Shown: piece by piece, positions 36,228 through 46,188 of the stretch
Position numbering within the stretch: the first letter of the stretch is position 1
Layout: every line of letters starts with the position of its first letter
NCBI RefSeq assembly: GCF_020360975.1
Contig: NW_025408676.1
Coordinates: 1,426,001-1,490,000, forward strand
Length of the DNA: 64,000 nucleotides
Origin: Hirsutella rhossiliensis
Taxonomy: Eukaryota > Ascomycota > Sordariomycetes > Hypocreales > Ophiocordycipitaceae
Direction of reading: 5' to 3'
The notes under the pieces: generated by a model
Told to the model about the DNA's origin: nothing
The model's database searches: none
The model's input: only the letters and a program-made list of their open reading frames with translations
Made by a program: the position numbers and the translations under genes

Positions 36228-38271
36228 CCCAACTGTCTCGTCTCCTGAGCGCTCCCGGTATCTGATTCCGCTCTGCCTGGCCCGACGCAGTGATGCTGGA
36301 TTCTGTGAGCCAGGTCGATGCTCATCCGTAGTTTCGTTACAGGATACCTGCCCTGCATACCTCAAGCAAGAGCGGACTCAGGTGTGATATAAGGCAATGG
36401 GCTGATGGACAGGAAAGGCATGGTTGCGCGTTGGGGGGGGGGCTCTGATCGATCGAAGATCGACACAGCGAAACCAGTGACAACACAACGCATGCCAGTT
36501 ACAAGCTGAAGTCGTTGCCCATGGCGGCACTCGACGGCCATGCACTGCCATGTATAAGAATGGGGGTCCGAAGCTCCAACCAGTCATCCGGTGGGGCGTG
36601 CCGTGAGTGCCGATCATGTTATCGAGGACACTTCCAGCATACATGGACATCATTGGCAGCAAGACGGCGCCTCTAATCCGAGTAGAATGCGGTCCTCGCC
36701 CATGACAAGTGAGACATGTCTATCGATCAGGCTAGCATCCGTCCCTGCAGTAGGGTCAGGAGTTGGTGAGACGCGTCGAGGTTCTACTGCGTAAAATTGT
36801 TAGTCTCAAGTTGGCTTGTTGATCCATCTCCCTGTGCACCAACCAGCCAATTAACCCCGACGGAGCACCTTAGGCACCGACAGATTCCTGTTGAGAGAAG
36901 TCTGAGCTGGCGACAGTAGCAGCTAGGCAGACATCGGGACTGTAGGAGATGGCGCTTTCCAGCCGCCGAAGGAAGACTATGGGACTGCTGTCATGGTCGA
37001 CGGTCGTAAGCCCAGCGACGTTGCACTTGTGGTCGGATGATGTGAAGGCCTTGGAGAGCTGCCGTGCCTTGCTCCGAATCCGACAAGTCTATGATCGAGC
37101 CCAAGAGTAAGAGCCTGTACAGCGAGCCCGTCGGAACGTGGATCCACCTTACTGCCTGACTATCGAGTAGCCTCCCGCGCAGATCGCGAACTCGACCGGA
37201 ATGAAGGCGCGTTCCCGCCCGCCAGTCTATCACGTCGATAGTGGAATACTGACGGAGGTGCTGGCCGCAAAACAGGACATGCAGCTGTGCGTCATGCCGG
37301 GGAAGATCCATGCCAGTGAAGCCTACGGCGTGAAGCACCCCTGATGTCGTCAAGACCTCGTCCATCGAATTCGTGCATGGGCGACGGGCGGTCACTGGTG
37401 ACTTTCTGCATCTGAGTGTAGGTTTCTGCGCGGCTGTGCCTGGCCCGTCGATTGACGAGCAAAAGACAACCCCGACACCACCTCCGGGTCCTTAGACGTT
37501 TAGTGCCTTGCCTGTCCTCACCCATTGAATCGTCTCTTTTCAACCGCATCCGTCGCCAGGATTCTGGACCTCGCAAGACCGGAAACGGGAGACCCTTGCC
37601 TTGTCAGTATCCTGTTGGCAAGCTTGCGCATCTTTTCTTACCAGGCTGCCTGGCGGACTGGAACGTAGCCCACGGTTTCTTCCAGCCTCTTGTACCCCTC
37701 AGACAGTCGCCACAGCGACTGCCTTTAAGACACTGCCGTAAGCTCATGGAAGCTCGTTGGGGCATTTGATTGGTTGAACATCCGGGCTAGCTGCGTAGGT
37801 GGCCTCGACGAAGCCGGCGATTCTGGATGAAGACAGCGGAAAATTCGACTCCGTCCGCGGTGACGAGTCGCGCTGGACGTCAGCACTGGAGATCTGCAGA
37901 AAGGAAAAGGCACGTTCTAGCCAACCGCGCTATCCACCGTAAATACCTGGTAATAAGGTGGGCAGTACGAAGTACCTACCGACGTGGGTGGCTTTCGCCA
38001 GACTACGGATATAGACTGCAGTCATTCATTTATCAAAAGAAACGAAGTTAATGCTTGAAAGATCTAGTATATCGCCTATCCAATCAACAATCCACAAGAT
38101 GAGAGAAACTAATCAAGATGGAGCCATGTGTCTTGTACAAGAGCACAGCTGCTAGAATGAGGCGGCTTGGTAACTACTTAGGATCTGCACAAGGATCCTC
38201 ATTGTTGAGACCCTTACAATTACGCCATGATCAGCAGTAAAATAAATATCCATGGTAAGTCTATGCCAGAA
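36228..38271. other. 2-kb gene-poor gap upstream of the synthetase gene
   Basis: Ordinary, un-RIPped composition but no confident gene. It holds the promoter of the minus-strand synthetase (right of 36,228) and the 3' flank of SYF1 (left of 38,271, AT-rich from ~38,000). Open frames of 60-135 codons overlap one another on both strands without clear coding character. The longest, 36,991-37,395 minus (134 codons), is listed separately. A G10 run occurs at ~36,432. I saw no repeat pairing with the flanking elements. Confidence 0.6.
36991..37395 (-). pseudogene. Possible remnant or unrecognised small gene (134-codon open frame)
   Basis: Minus-strand open frame with phrases such as STIDVIDWRAGTRLHSG that could fit one blade of a beta-propeller, as in some fungal F-box proteins. 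There is no start context, no flanking splice sites that extend it convincingly, and no second blade. Three readings are possible: chance open frame, decayed gene, or one exon of a gene I could not assemble. I do not recognise a family. Confidence 0.15.
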
Positions 38272-40839
38272 TTATTCATCATCAACGCCGTCAATATCAA
38301 TCGCATCTGGGTTTGCCGGATGCGTTGCCTCGATCGTCACCTCCCCCTTGGAGCTTGCACTCGCAGCCACAAACCCTTCCGGTGCCCTTGCATGCCTCTC
38401 GAACGATGCCTTGATGTCAGCAGCTTCGTTGCCGGTGCCATCGTCCACTCGCTGCTGGCTGCGGGCCAGGGCCTGGGATGCGATGAAGTTGACGTCCGTG
38501 TTGTATTGTGCCTGGACACTTCGCTTGATTCTCAGCATCTCCTTGAAAGTGTCTTCATTGCCGTGCTGAACTTCAAACTGCTCCCATCGCGTCCAAAAGT
38601 CCACATTAGTCCGTGGATCGCAGAACTGGGAGGCATGTCCGTAGATTGCTCGTGCACGATCGATCTCGCCTAGCCGTTTCTCCATGTCCGCGAACTTGAG
38701 GCACATCTCCTTTGCTTCCACGTCTGGCAGAGCCGTGATTGCCCTCTCGTAAATCGGTCGGGTAGATGGCAGACCAAAGTTGGAGGCGGATTTTGTGATG
38801 TAGAAGTTGAACATATCCGCGCGATCTTCGTCCGCGACGGCTCGTGTGGCCCTCTCGTAGATGCGCATGGCGTGCCGTGCAAGCCCGCGTTCCTCCTCCA
38901 AGTTGCCGTACATCAGGTAGATGGTTTTGGCGAATTTGGGAGGGCAGTCCTCCACAGCCTGCTCAAAAAGGTCTCGCAATCTTTCGATGCCGATTTTCCG
39001 GTCGACCGCCTTTGTTAGATACAAGTTCCACAGCTCGAATGCCACAGGGTAACTGAAGAGGTCTAGGCCGCGTTCATAGACCTTGAACGACTCTTCGTAG
39101 TAATGGTGCTCTTCCAAGAGATTGGCGTAGTTCACCACCGTCTGCGGCGTCGCAATGCGAAGCTCAAATATCCGTTCGTAGACCCTCTTGACCTCTTCCA
39201 GTGTCGAAACACTCTCCACAAGATCCACATAGAAACTCCAGAGCTTCCAGCTTTTGTGCACACGCTGTTGCGGAGACAGAGTCTCGTCAAAGTAGTCGAT
39301 ATTGGATCGTTTCGGAGCTTGGACAGCTTTTGCCATTATCCGGACCGCGTCGTCGAAGTTCTCATTGCGGAGCTCCATCTCAGCCCACTCAATCCACATG
39401 TCCGCCAGTTCAGCGACGGATTTGAAGGGGACTTTGACGGCTTTCTCCATGATGATGCGGGCGCTCCGCAAGTCCCCGCCTCGTTCGTAGAACCGCGCGT
39501 ATCTGGCCCAAATCTTGTGAAACGAGCCTGTAGCTCGCTTCGGGTGGATGGCGGAAATGGCATCGGAATAGGTCTGCACAATCTCCGGCTTGTTGTCACC
39601 CCAGAGGGCGACCCTCTTCTCCCATTCGGACACATTATTCGGGTTCTGACGTAGGAGGACGTCATTGAGGAGGAACGGACGACGATCCATCAAATGCTCA
39701 AATCGCATCATCCTGAAGTCGAGCTCGAAATCTGCATCGTCATGCACGACGCCTTTCTCAGCGCGCTTCGATGCAGCATCCATCAAAGCACTGATGACGG
39801 ATTCTTCGAATTCCACGTAAGCATCAAAGATGAGTGTGAAGTCCCTGACCGTCATGACAGTCATGATGGCCTCCTCGAAAACGTCTCGGGCCCGTTCGAA
39901 ACTGCCTTTTCGAATCCAGTATGTCGCTAAGCTGGCCCAAAACTTTCCGCTTTGATCGGCAAAGCGCACGAGACCGCTCCTGATGATGCGCTCCACGTTC
40001 AATCCAGTCTCGTTCTTCGTGTCTATTTCCGCCGCATGTTCGACGATAACGTCTACCATCTCGCTCCAGAGCTCGAAATGACCCTTGCCGTGCTTGCTGG
40101 TAAAGCGAACGTTGTTCAGGAGATCGACGTAACGCTTAGCGGCTTCAGTGTATGCGCCCGTTCTGAGGAGCAGCTCAATAAAATCCTCCGCGCTCTCAGG
40201 ATGTATGTGCATGTACCGTCTCCAGACCCTCACTGCCGTCTCTCCAGAAGCAGCATTGGCAAAATGCAGGTAGAGGGTCCATATACGCTTATGCTGCGTG
40301 ATTGGGAGTGCTCTCAGAGCCCGATCGAAGGTTCGGCGGGCATGGGTGACCACAGGCTGCTGCAAAAGAAACTGCAGGTACATCTCCCAGATTCGAGGCA
40401 TCTTGTTCAAGAGAATCAGGGCTTTCTCGAAAAGAGTATTGACCTTGTTGTACTCGACGGCCAAGGCGGTTGGATTCAATTCGGTGACATGATTTACCCT
40501 AAAGGTAAGGAACTGACTGGGGTCAGCAAGGATGTCCAGCCATGCCGGGCATGGAAACTTACGAGCTTCCAGAGCTTGTATGACCGGGGCAGCTGAAGGC
40601 ATGCACGAGCCATGACGAAGTTCTGCTCCAAGAGACTACCATGGCGGAACTTGAAATCAATGTATGCTATCCATGGATTGACACTGGCTAGGTCACGGAG
40701 AATGGCCTGCTCGTAAACAGCATCATCGCTGGACTGAAGATTGATGTTAACTAGCGGAGTGAAAGACACAACATGCTCAGATATCACCTACAAGGACTTG
40801 CAAGTCAGGTCGTCCTGACTTGTAGCCGGCCGACGCCAT
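38272..40839 (-). CDS. SYF1: Pre-mRNA splicing factor SYF1/XAB2 (HAT repeats)
   Basis: Scaffold of the Prp19-associated (NTC) complex needed for spliceosome activation. Three exons: 40839-40792, 40733-40563, 40512-38272 (2,460 nt, 819 aa). Exon 1 encodes only 16 residues (MASAGYKSGRPDLQVL). Its splicing to SSDDAVYEQAILRD, and of KLWKL to FLTFRVNHVTELNP, restores a continuous protein. The whole length consists of half-a-TPR repeats with spaced W..Y..FE and RAR..YERA patterns (for example IWEMYLQFLLQQP, VRVWRRYMHIHP, RVYERIFELRIATP). The C-terminal MLRIKRSVQAQYNTDVNFIASQ is diagnostic in my memory of SYF1 rather than CLF1. The acidic end DAIDIDGVDDE is typical. Length agrees with fungal SYF1 (~800-850). 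Confidence 0.93.
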
Positions 40840-41273
40840 AGCTGCAGCGGCAGCTTCGAGCAGCTGGAGGACAAGAGTTTATATCGCAACGTCGAAAGTG
40901 TGGTGCGGGTTGTGTTTCCAGGCTACCGGAAACATCGCACGACGGTGGGATCAGAGGTGAGTATGGCGGTTTCGTGGCCGCGGGCCTGGCTGCTGTTTCG
41001 TTTCGATGCTTGAATCATTACTGTACGAGATTGCAGTACATTTATGGCCAGAGAAGGGTGCTTTGCGGTGTGAAGCTAGCATCGCGGCACGGGCAAAAGT
41101 CAAGACCCTTTATAAGGATATTTTCCGATAAGCGGGTCGCAGCTTCACCGAGCCCACTGAGCGACGTCACTCCTGCGCGGGCAGCCGGCTGTGCCTCCAT
41201 CATTCCCATTCTGAGGTCTACCCGTTGCGGCCATTGATCGCTGGGACAGCACTTTAGCAACGCACTGCCCAAC
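40840..41273. promoter_or_regulatory. Divergent promoter region SYF1 / VMA8
   Basis: 434 bp between the start codons of two divergent housekeeping genes, so it must hold both promoters and leaders. GC-rich near SYF1. Bases 41,000-41,120 contain GTACGAGATTGCAGTAC-like symmetry and AT-richer stretches. No clear TATA box or known site was assigned. Confidence 0.5.
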
Positions 41274-42365
41274 ATGTCTAGTGCTGCTGTATGTGGCATC
41301 TCCCTCCCCACGATTAGCTCATACCTGATTTAACCTGTGGCCAGGATCGCGAAGCCGTCTTCCCCACCCGGCAGTCGCTGGGGATCATGAAGGCGAAGCT
41401 CAAGGGGGCAGAAACGGGACACAGTTTGCTGAAACGGAAGAGCGAAGCTCTTACTAAGTGAGATTAAGCAGTCTCCCTCACTTGCATCGGAACTGACCTT
41501 TGCGGTTTCGTGCAGGCGGTTTCGAGGTCGGTCACCCCACTCCCAACTGGAGTTGGACGCCTTATTATACGGCTGACATTGCTGTGTGGCAGAGATTACA
41601 CGGCGGATTGACGAGGCAAAGAGGAAGATGGGACGTGTCATGCAGATCGCTGCCTTTTCGCTTGCCGAAGTCACATACGCGGTCGGCGGGGACATCGGGT
41701 ATCAGGTGCAGGAGTCGGCAAAGTCTGCTCGCTTTCGAATCCGTACGAGACAGGACAATGTCTCTGGCGTCCTTCTTCCGGCGTTTGAGAGTTTTCTGAC
41801 CGAAGGCAATAATGACTTTGGGTTGACCGGCCTGGGGAAAGGAGGCCAGCAAGTTCAACGTTGCCGGGAGACTTATGCGCGGGCTGTCGAGGCCTTGGTC
41901 GAGTTGGCCAGCCTGCAAACCGCCTTTGTGATACTCGACGAGGTTATCAAGGTGGTCAACCGAAGAGGTTTGTTCCGTCCACCCAACGTTGGTCGCCTGT
42001 CTGCGCAAACTTGGCTAAATGGACTGCAGTCAACGCCATTGAGCACGTCATTATACCACGGACGGAAAACACCATCAAATACATCAATTCCGAGCTAGAT
42101 GAACTTGACCGTGAGGAGTTTTACAGGCTGAAGAAGGCAAGCATGCCAGTGAAGATCGACTTTGTCTGCTGTGAGTGAGTGTCCTGACATCAAACAATAG
42201 GTAGCCAACAAAAAACAACGAGACACTGCCGAAGCAGATGCCGAGACGAAGGCCAAGCGAGAGGCACCCTTGGCCGACACCGGAGCCGCCCAGGATCACG
42301 GGGAACATGGCGCTGCCACCACAGATATCTTGGCTGCAGATGACGATGAGGACGTCATTTTTTAA
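41274..42365 (+). CDS. VMA8: V-type proton ATPase subunit D (VMA8)
   Basis: Central-stalk subunit of the V1 sector, coupling ATP hydrolysis to rotor movement at the vacuole. Six exons: 41274-41288, 41345-41457, 41516-41526, 41593-41967, 42030-42136, 42201-42365 (786 nt, 261 aa). Splicing gives MSSAA-DREAVFPTRQSLGIMKAKLKGAETGHSLLKRKSEALTK-RFRE-ITRRIDEAK and so on, a coiled coil at each end with the GHSLLKRKSEAL signature. Exon 3 is only 11 nt. The last intron has no good GT donor at the point demanded by RLKK-VANKKQRD. A GC donor at 42,137 fits; a GTGAAG donor at 42,149 would add four residues (ASMP) in frame. The C-terminus is Asp/Glu-rich (AADDDEDVIF). Convergent with the next gene, 173 bp between stops. 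Confidence 0.93.
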
Positions 42366-42538
42366 GTCAGTTGCCCGCTGTTGGTTTGCTGGCGTTCTAA
42401 CAGGCCAGTCGAGGATCTGTCAAGCAGGAATTTGGAGTCACAGGCCGCATCAACACCGGTATTCTTTAACGTGCGCACAGAAGGTGGCTTTGCTGTTTCA
42501 TTGTACAAACGAGACATGGTGTTGGGCAAGGTCTGCGT

Positions 42539-43392
42539 CTATTGCCTTTGATATGTAACTTTAAGAACCTTGTCCTTCAGCGTCATCCCAGCAGTATTTT
42601 CCTTAGCAGCGATGGCCCCCTGCTCTGCCTCGTACTCCACAAACGCAATGCCCCGTCGCCCTGGCACGAGTCTGATTTCGCGGAATCCGTCGAACCGGCC
42701 AAATATTGCCGTCAGTCCCTCGACGTCGTAATCGTCAGGAACGTTCTGCAAGAACAGGATCTTGTTTGGTGGCAGATACTCGTCCGGAATGACCGCTGAT
42801 GTCGTCACGCCAGTCGATTTCAGGCCAGAGGGCCTGGTCAGCTTGACTGGCCGATTGTCCGAGCCGCCTGTGGCGCCTCTCTTCAAGTTCCTCTGGGCTT
42901 CGGCAGCTTCGAGGGCTCTCCGTTTGTCTAGAGGCAGAGCTCATTAGCGCACGTCGATGCGGACTCGGATGACCGATTGCCTGCCTGCCTTACCTTTCTC
43001 GGCTTGACGATGTCGCTTGTGCACGGCGTACTCGTCGTCCGTGCATTTCATTTCAACCGTCTTGTCGCTCCTGCTTTGGGCTAAGGAAAGCTTCATTGGT
43101 TTGCCGAACAATTCGAAGCCCTGCATCTCGTCGATGGCATTTTCAGCCTCCTCTGCGCAGTCGAATACGATGAATGCTTGACCCCTGGCTCGGACATTCT
43201 TTCTGGCCACAACATCGACGACGCTGCCAAATTCGGAGAAAAGTGACTTGAGAGCCTCGGTAAGTGGCTCTAGTTTCACCCTCTCTTCCAGATTCTGCGC
43301 GTAGACGCTGTGAAGCCGGTCAGCTTTTAAGCCTCACGATGCGTGTCGGAGTGCAATGACACGCACGTTGATATAGACAGATCACTTGTCAT
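42539..43392 (-). CDS. Spliceosomal U1A/U2B''-type RNA-binding protein, two RRMs
   Basis: Binds the loop of U2 (and in some fungi U1) snRNA within the snRNP. Three exons: 43392-43367, 43307-42994, 42927-42539 (729 nt, 242 aa). Exon 1 gives MTSDLSIST, and the GTGCGT...CACAG splice creates TVYAQNLEERVKLEPL. RRM1 (~residues 8-85) has RNP2 VYAQNL and RNP1 ARGQAFIVF. A basic linker follows (HKRHRQAEKDKRRALEAAEAQRN). RRM2 (~165-242) has RNP2 ILFLQNVP and RNP1 RRGIAFVEY and ends VLKVTYQRQ. The two-RRM layout with a final KVTY-like end is that of SNRPA/SNRPB2 proteins. I cannot decide between U1A and U2B'' from sequence alone; fungi often have a single such gene. Confidence 0.9.
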
Positions 43393-43787
43393 CGTGATTG
43401 GGATCTGGCGGCTGATTCGAGTATTTTGTGTCAGTACGTGGAATCGAGCACATGCAGGGGATTCGACTGACCAACTGGAGGTGATGTGCTAGATAAACCC
43501 AAGCGCTGGGATTAATGCTAGTGCGGAGAACTAAAAGTAATGAGTATTGCTAATTGTACATATACGTATTGCTATCCGTACATTCGCCCTATTTTTAAGG
43601 AGTACTGCTATTTACATAATAGCATATTGCTGTTTGCACACTTACCCCATTTTTAAGATACGTACTAACGTCAGCCACCTAGCTTACAGCATACCCCCCT
43701 TCTAGCACCCTTTCTTACTAAAACGCAAGCTTTAAAACACTAAATAATAAATATAAGAAAAATAGTTATGCTTAGTAGCTCCTAGAA
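43393..43787. other. Island edge, AT-rich transition with a 33-bp imperfect direct repeat
   Basis: Presumed promoter of the RRM gene to about 43,500, then increasingly AT-rich sequence that still has CpA and TpG to ~43,720. Two imperfect 33-bp direct copies lie at 43,567-43,599 and 43,625-43,657, each running from TATTGCT to TTTTTAAG. No gene is seen. Confidence 0.5.
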
Positions 43788-44140
43788 TACTATTAGTTAT
43801 TATTAAGATTATACTAGTAACTTATCTAGAGGTATCTAGAACTTTAGCGTTAAATAGTGTCATAGAGTAGACCTAAGAGGGCACAGGCTGTGGTCGCGCC
43901 ACTACCCCCCTCTGCCACGTACGGCGTGTTGCACGCACGCGACAAAAGGTAACGAATTGACTAAGCTGCCTAGCTTATCAATTGACCACACTTATCAACT
44001 GTCTAGGCAACGCCTAGACTCTTATAAATAGGAGGGAAAAACTAAAGTGCCTAGAGGAAAACCCTCCCCTCTTTTATAGCTAGTCCGCCCTTATACCGGG
44101 TCGCGGTTATAATACGTAGGAATCTTACGCTAGCTATCTT
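43788..44140 (+). repeat. Family A LINE 5'-end fragment with a 167-bp insertion
   Basis: Matches 45,505-45,680. It shares a stretch beginning ATTAAGATTATACTA, ending in TCTAGAACTTTA, followed by GAGGGAAAAACTA and the CCCTCCCCTCTTTTA block that opens the family A leader. It diverges after ~44,140. It is interrupted at 43,858-44,024. Confidence 0.6.
43858..44024. mobile_element. Small un-RIPped insertion with 7-bp flanking duplication
   Basis: 167 bp present here and absent from the paired repeat at 45,553. It is flanked by TAAATAG at 43,851-43,857 and 44,025-44,031. Inside, CpA and TpG are frequent, unlike the host repeat. A perfect 8-bp stem GTCTAGGC/GCCTAGAC with a 3-nt loop lies at 44,001-44,019. 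Terminal inverted repeats are weak at best. It may be a small non-autonomous element inserted after RIP, or below the RIP length threshold. No coding capacity. Confidence 0.5.
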
Positions 44141-45504
44141 AGGTATCGTTATAGTTAGTCGGAATTATATTAGTCCCGCTATAAAGTAACCTTAAAAAGT
44201 AACTCCTTTATATACGCGGGGTATATAGCGTTAATCGGTAGTATAAGCGTTTTTAGTTAATAGTTAATAGTTAATTATATAATTATCTCTAACTTTATTT
44301 TATAATAATATCTTCCTAGGCTCTATCTTATTTTTCCGCTATAAGGCTTAGCGGGCTATTTTTTATTAATACTAGCCTTTAGCTAGGCCGGTAGTTAGGT
44401 TATCGTACTAGCTTCGCGCTATACTTATTAAGTTACTAGTATCGGCCCTAGGTTTTTATTTTCCTAGTCGGGGGGCCTAGACCGGGGTTAAGGGGAGGTC
44501 TTAATAAATTCGTCGCTAGGTCTAGGTAGGCGAGGTCCGGGCTAGTCTACTTATAGCGGGGCTAGACTGCTAGTATATTTATAAGCGCTTCTAAAAGCGT
44601 TAATTAGCTAATTAATAAGTAGGTTAGCGTAGTTTATTAGTTTAACTAAAAATTAATTATACCTTTAGCTAGATTTAAACTAACTTTAGTATTATAGCTA
44701 GTAGGCTTCTTAGGTATATAAATACTATACTATAAGGGTAAATACTATTAGTAAAATAGCTTAAGTTAGTATTAACATTTACTTTTTATATATATTATAT
44801 CTAATTATACTTATATAAAAGCTTAAAGCTAACTTAAGTATTTTATTAATACTTTTTATTACTTTACTTAGTAAGCTTTAATACTTTAAAAAGTATTAAA
44901 TTAATATTAAGAAAACTTTAATAAAGTAAGCTAAGTAGTAAATAAGCTTTTTTATAAGATATACTACTAATAAAGTAGTTAAAGACTTATAACTAGCTTT
45001 TTCTTTTAAGTTATTAAGTAAAAAAAATTCTTTTTATTTAAAAAGGAGGTATTTTAAGAATATCTTATTATCTTTTTATTTAATAAATAAAATAGTAAAT
45101 AGAAAGTACTTTTAAGTACTAAAAGCTATATAAAGATAAATAGTACTATATAAAATTATTTAAACTATTTATTTAGTATTTTATTTTTATTATAGGAAAA
45201 CTAAAAAGTAATATAACTTATTTATTATTAAAAAAAAGAAAAACTTATAGTACTTTATAAATCTATTATAGCTTAGCTCTTTAGCTATAAAGTTTTAGTC
45301 TTTCTACTTATTTTAATAAATTAGTTATAGATTTATAAAAAACCTAACTTTTAATAGGAAAAGGGTACTAAAAAAAAGGTATACTATAAGCTAAGTAGCT
45401 AACGTTAACGTTAGCCCGCCCTACTTATTTATACTATACGCGCTTAGTAAGTACCTATACCGCTTAAATACCTATACCTACGCCTACGCCTACTTATATA
45501 TATA
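44141..45504. other. Unassigned RIP-mutated sequence
   Basis: 1.4 kb. GC-richer to about 44,600, then strongly AT-rich with A and T runs to ~45,400. No transposon domain could be read and no partner was seen in the window. It may be a decayed DNA transposon, but nothing diagnostic survives. Confidence 0.4.
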
Positions 45505-46188
45505 TTATTATTAAGATTATACTAAGGACCTAGCTAGAGGTATCTAGAACTTTAATATTAAATAAGAGGGAAAAACTAGAGTGCCTAGGGGAAAACCCTC
45601 CCCTCTTTTAGTATAGGTCCGCCTTAAATAAGGTCGTAGTAGTAGTATATAGGAAATTTACGCCGGCTACTACGGGCTCCTCCCGCGAAATCGCGTCTCG
45701 GTATAGGCCCTCTTAGGCCGTGGCCGCTACTATCCCGAGCGGCCGCGGCCCGGGCTCGCTAGCCCGGGCCTAGGGTTATAGGTAGTAGTCTCTCTCCGGG
45801 GGCCCGACTCGCGGGCGCCTCTATTTACCCTAGCTCCCGCGTCGTAGCCGCGTAGCCGCGGTCGCGTTAGCTTATCAGTCCGTTAGTTAGTAGGGCAAGT
45901 AATATCCGGTTACCGGGCCGGGCGCTAGTATATATCGCTCCTAAGTAGGGCCGGCTAATTAAAATTCGGTTAGCCGGCTCCGCTAATTATAAATCGGTTC
46001 CCGTCTAGCTACGCGACTTCCCGATTAAGGGCGCGGCGGCCTATATTTACCCTTTATCTTATAGTTATTAATTACGCGCGCCTAGCTCGCGCTTATATAT
46101 ACCTACCCTCCCCCTTTAGTTCTATATATACCTCCTCCTATCTCTTTATTATCTATTTCTTTCGTAGGCCTAACTACTACCTCGCCCG
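45505..46188 (+). mobile_element. Tad-like LINE (family A) 5' leader fragment
   Basis: GC-rich leader that is the reverse complement of 9,100-9,690, preceded by the same lead-in as 43,788-43,857. It stops at 46,188, exactly where the T-run of the minus-strand family B element begins. Family B therefore probably inserted here. Confidence 0.7.

Noticed and set aside
36228..36365. Synthetase start at 36,365 (TTG) or a separate 109-codon frame at 36,029-36,358
   Set aside because: The first is not an ATG, and the second is in another frame over coding sequence. ATG 36,227 gives a sensible N-terminus, though an upstream exon cannot be excluded.
39103..40596. Plus-strand open frames of 183 and 214 codons opposite SYF1
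   Set aside because: They lie wholly antisense to a well-supported conserved exon and have no recognisable motif.
42168..42200. GTGAGT at 42,171 as the donor of the last VMA8 intron
   Set aside because: It would leave a ~30-nt intron or a frame that loses the conserved NKKQRD sequence; too short and inconsistent.
43393..43787. tRNA or other structural RNA gene at the right island edge
   Set aside because: No cloverleaf-compatible pairing or box A/B-like sequence was found by eye.
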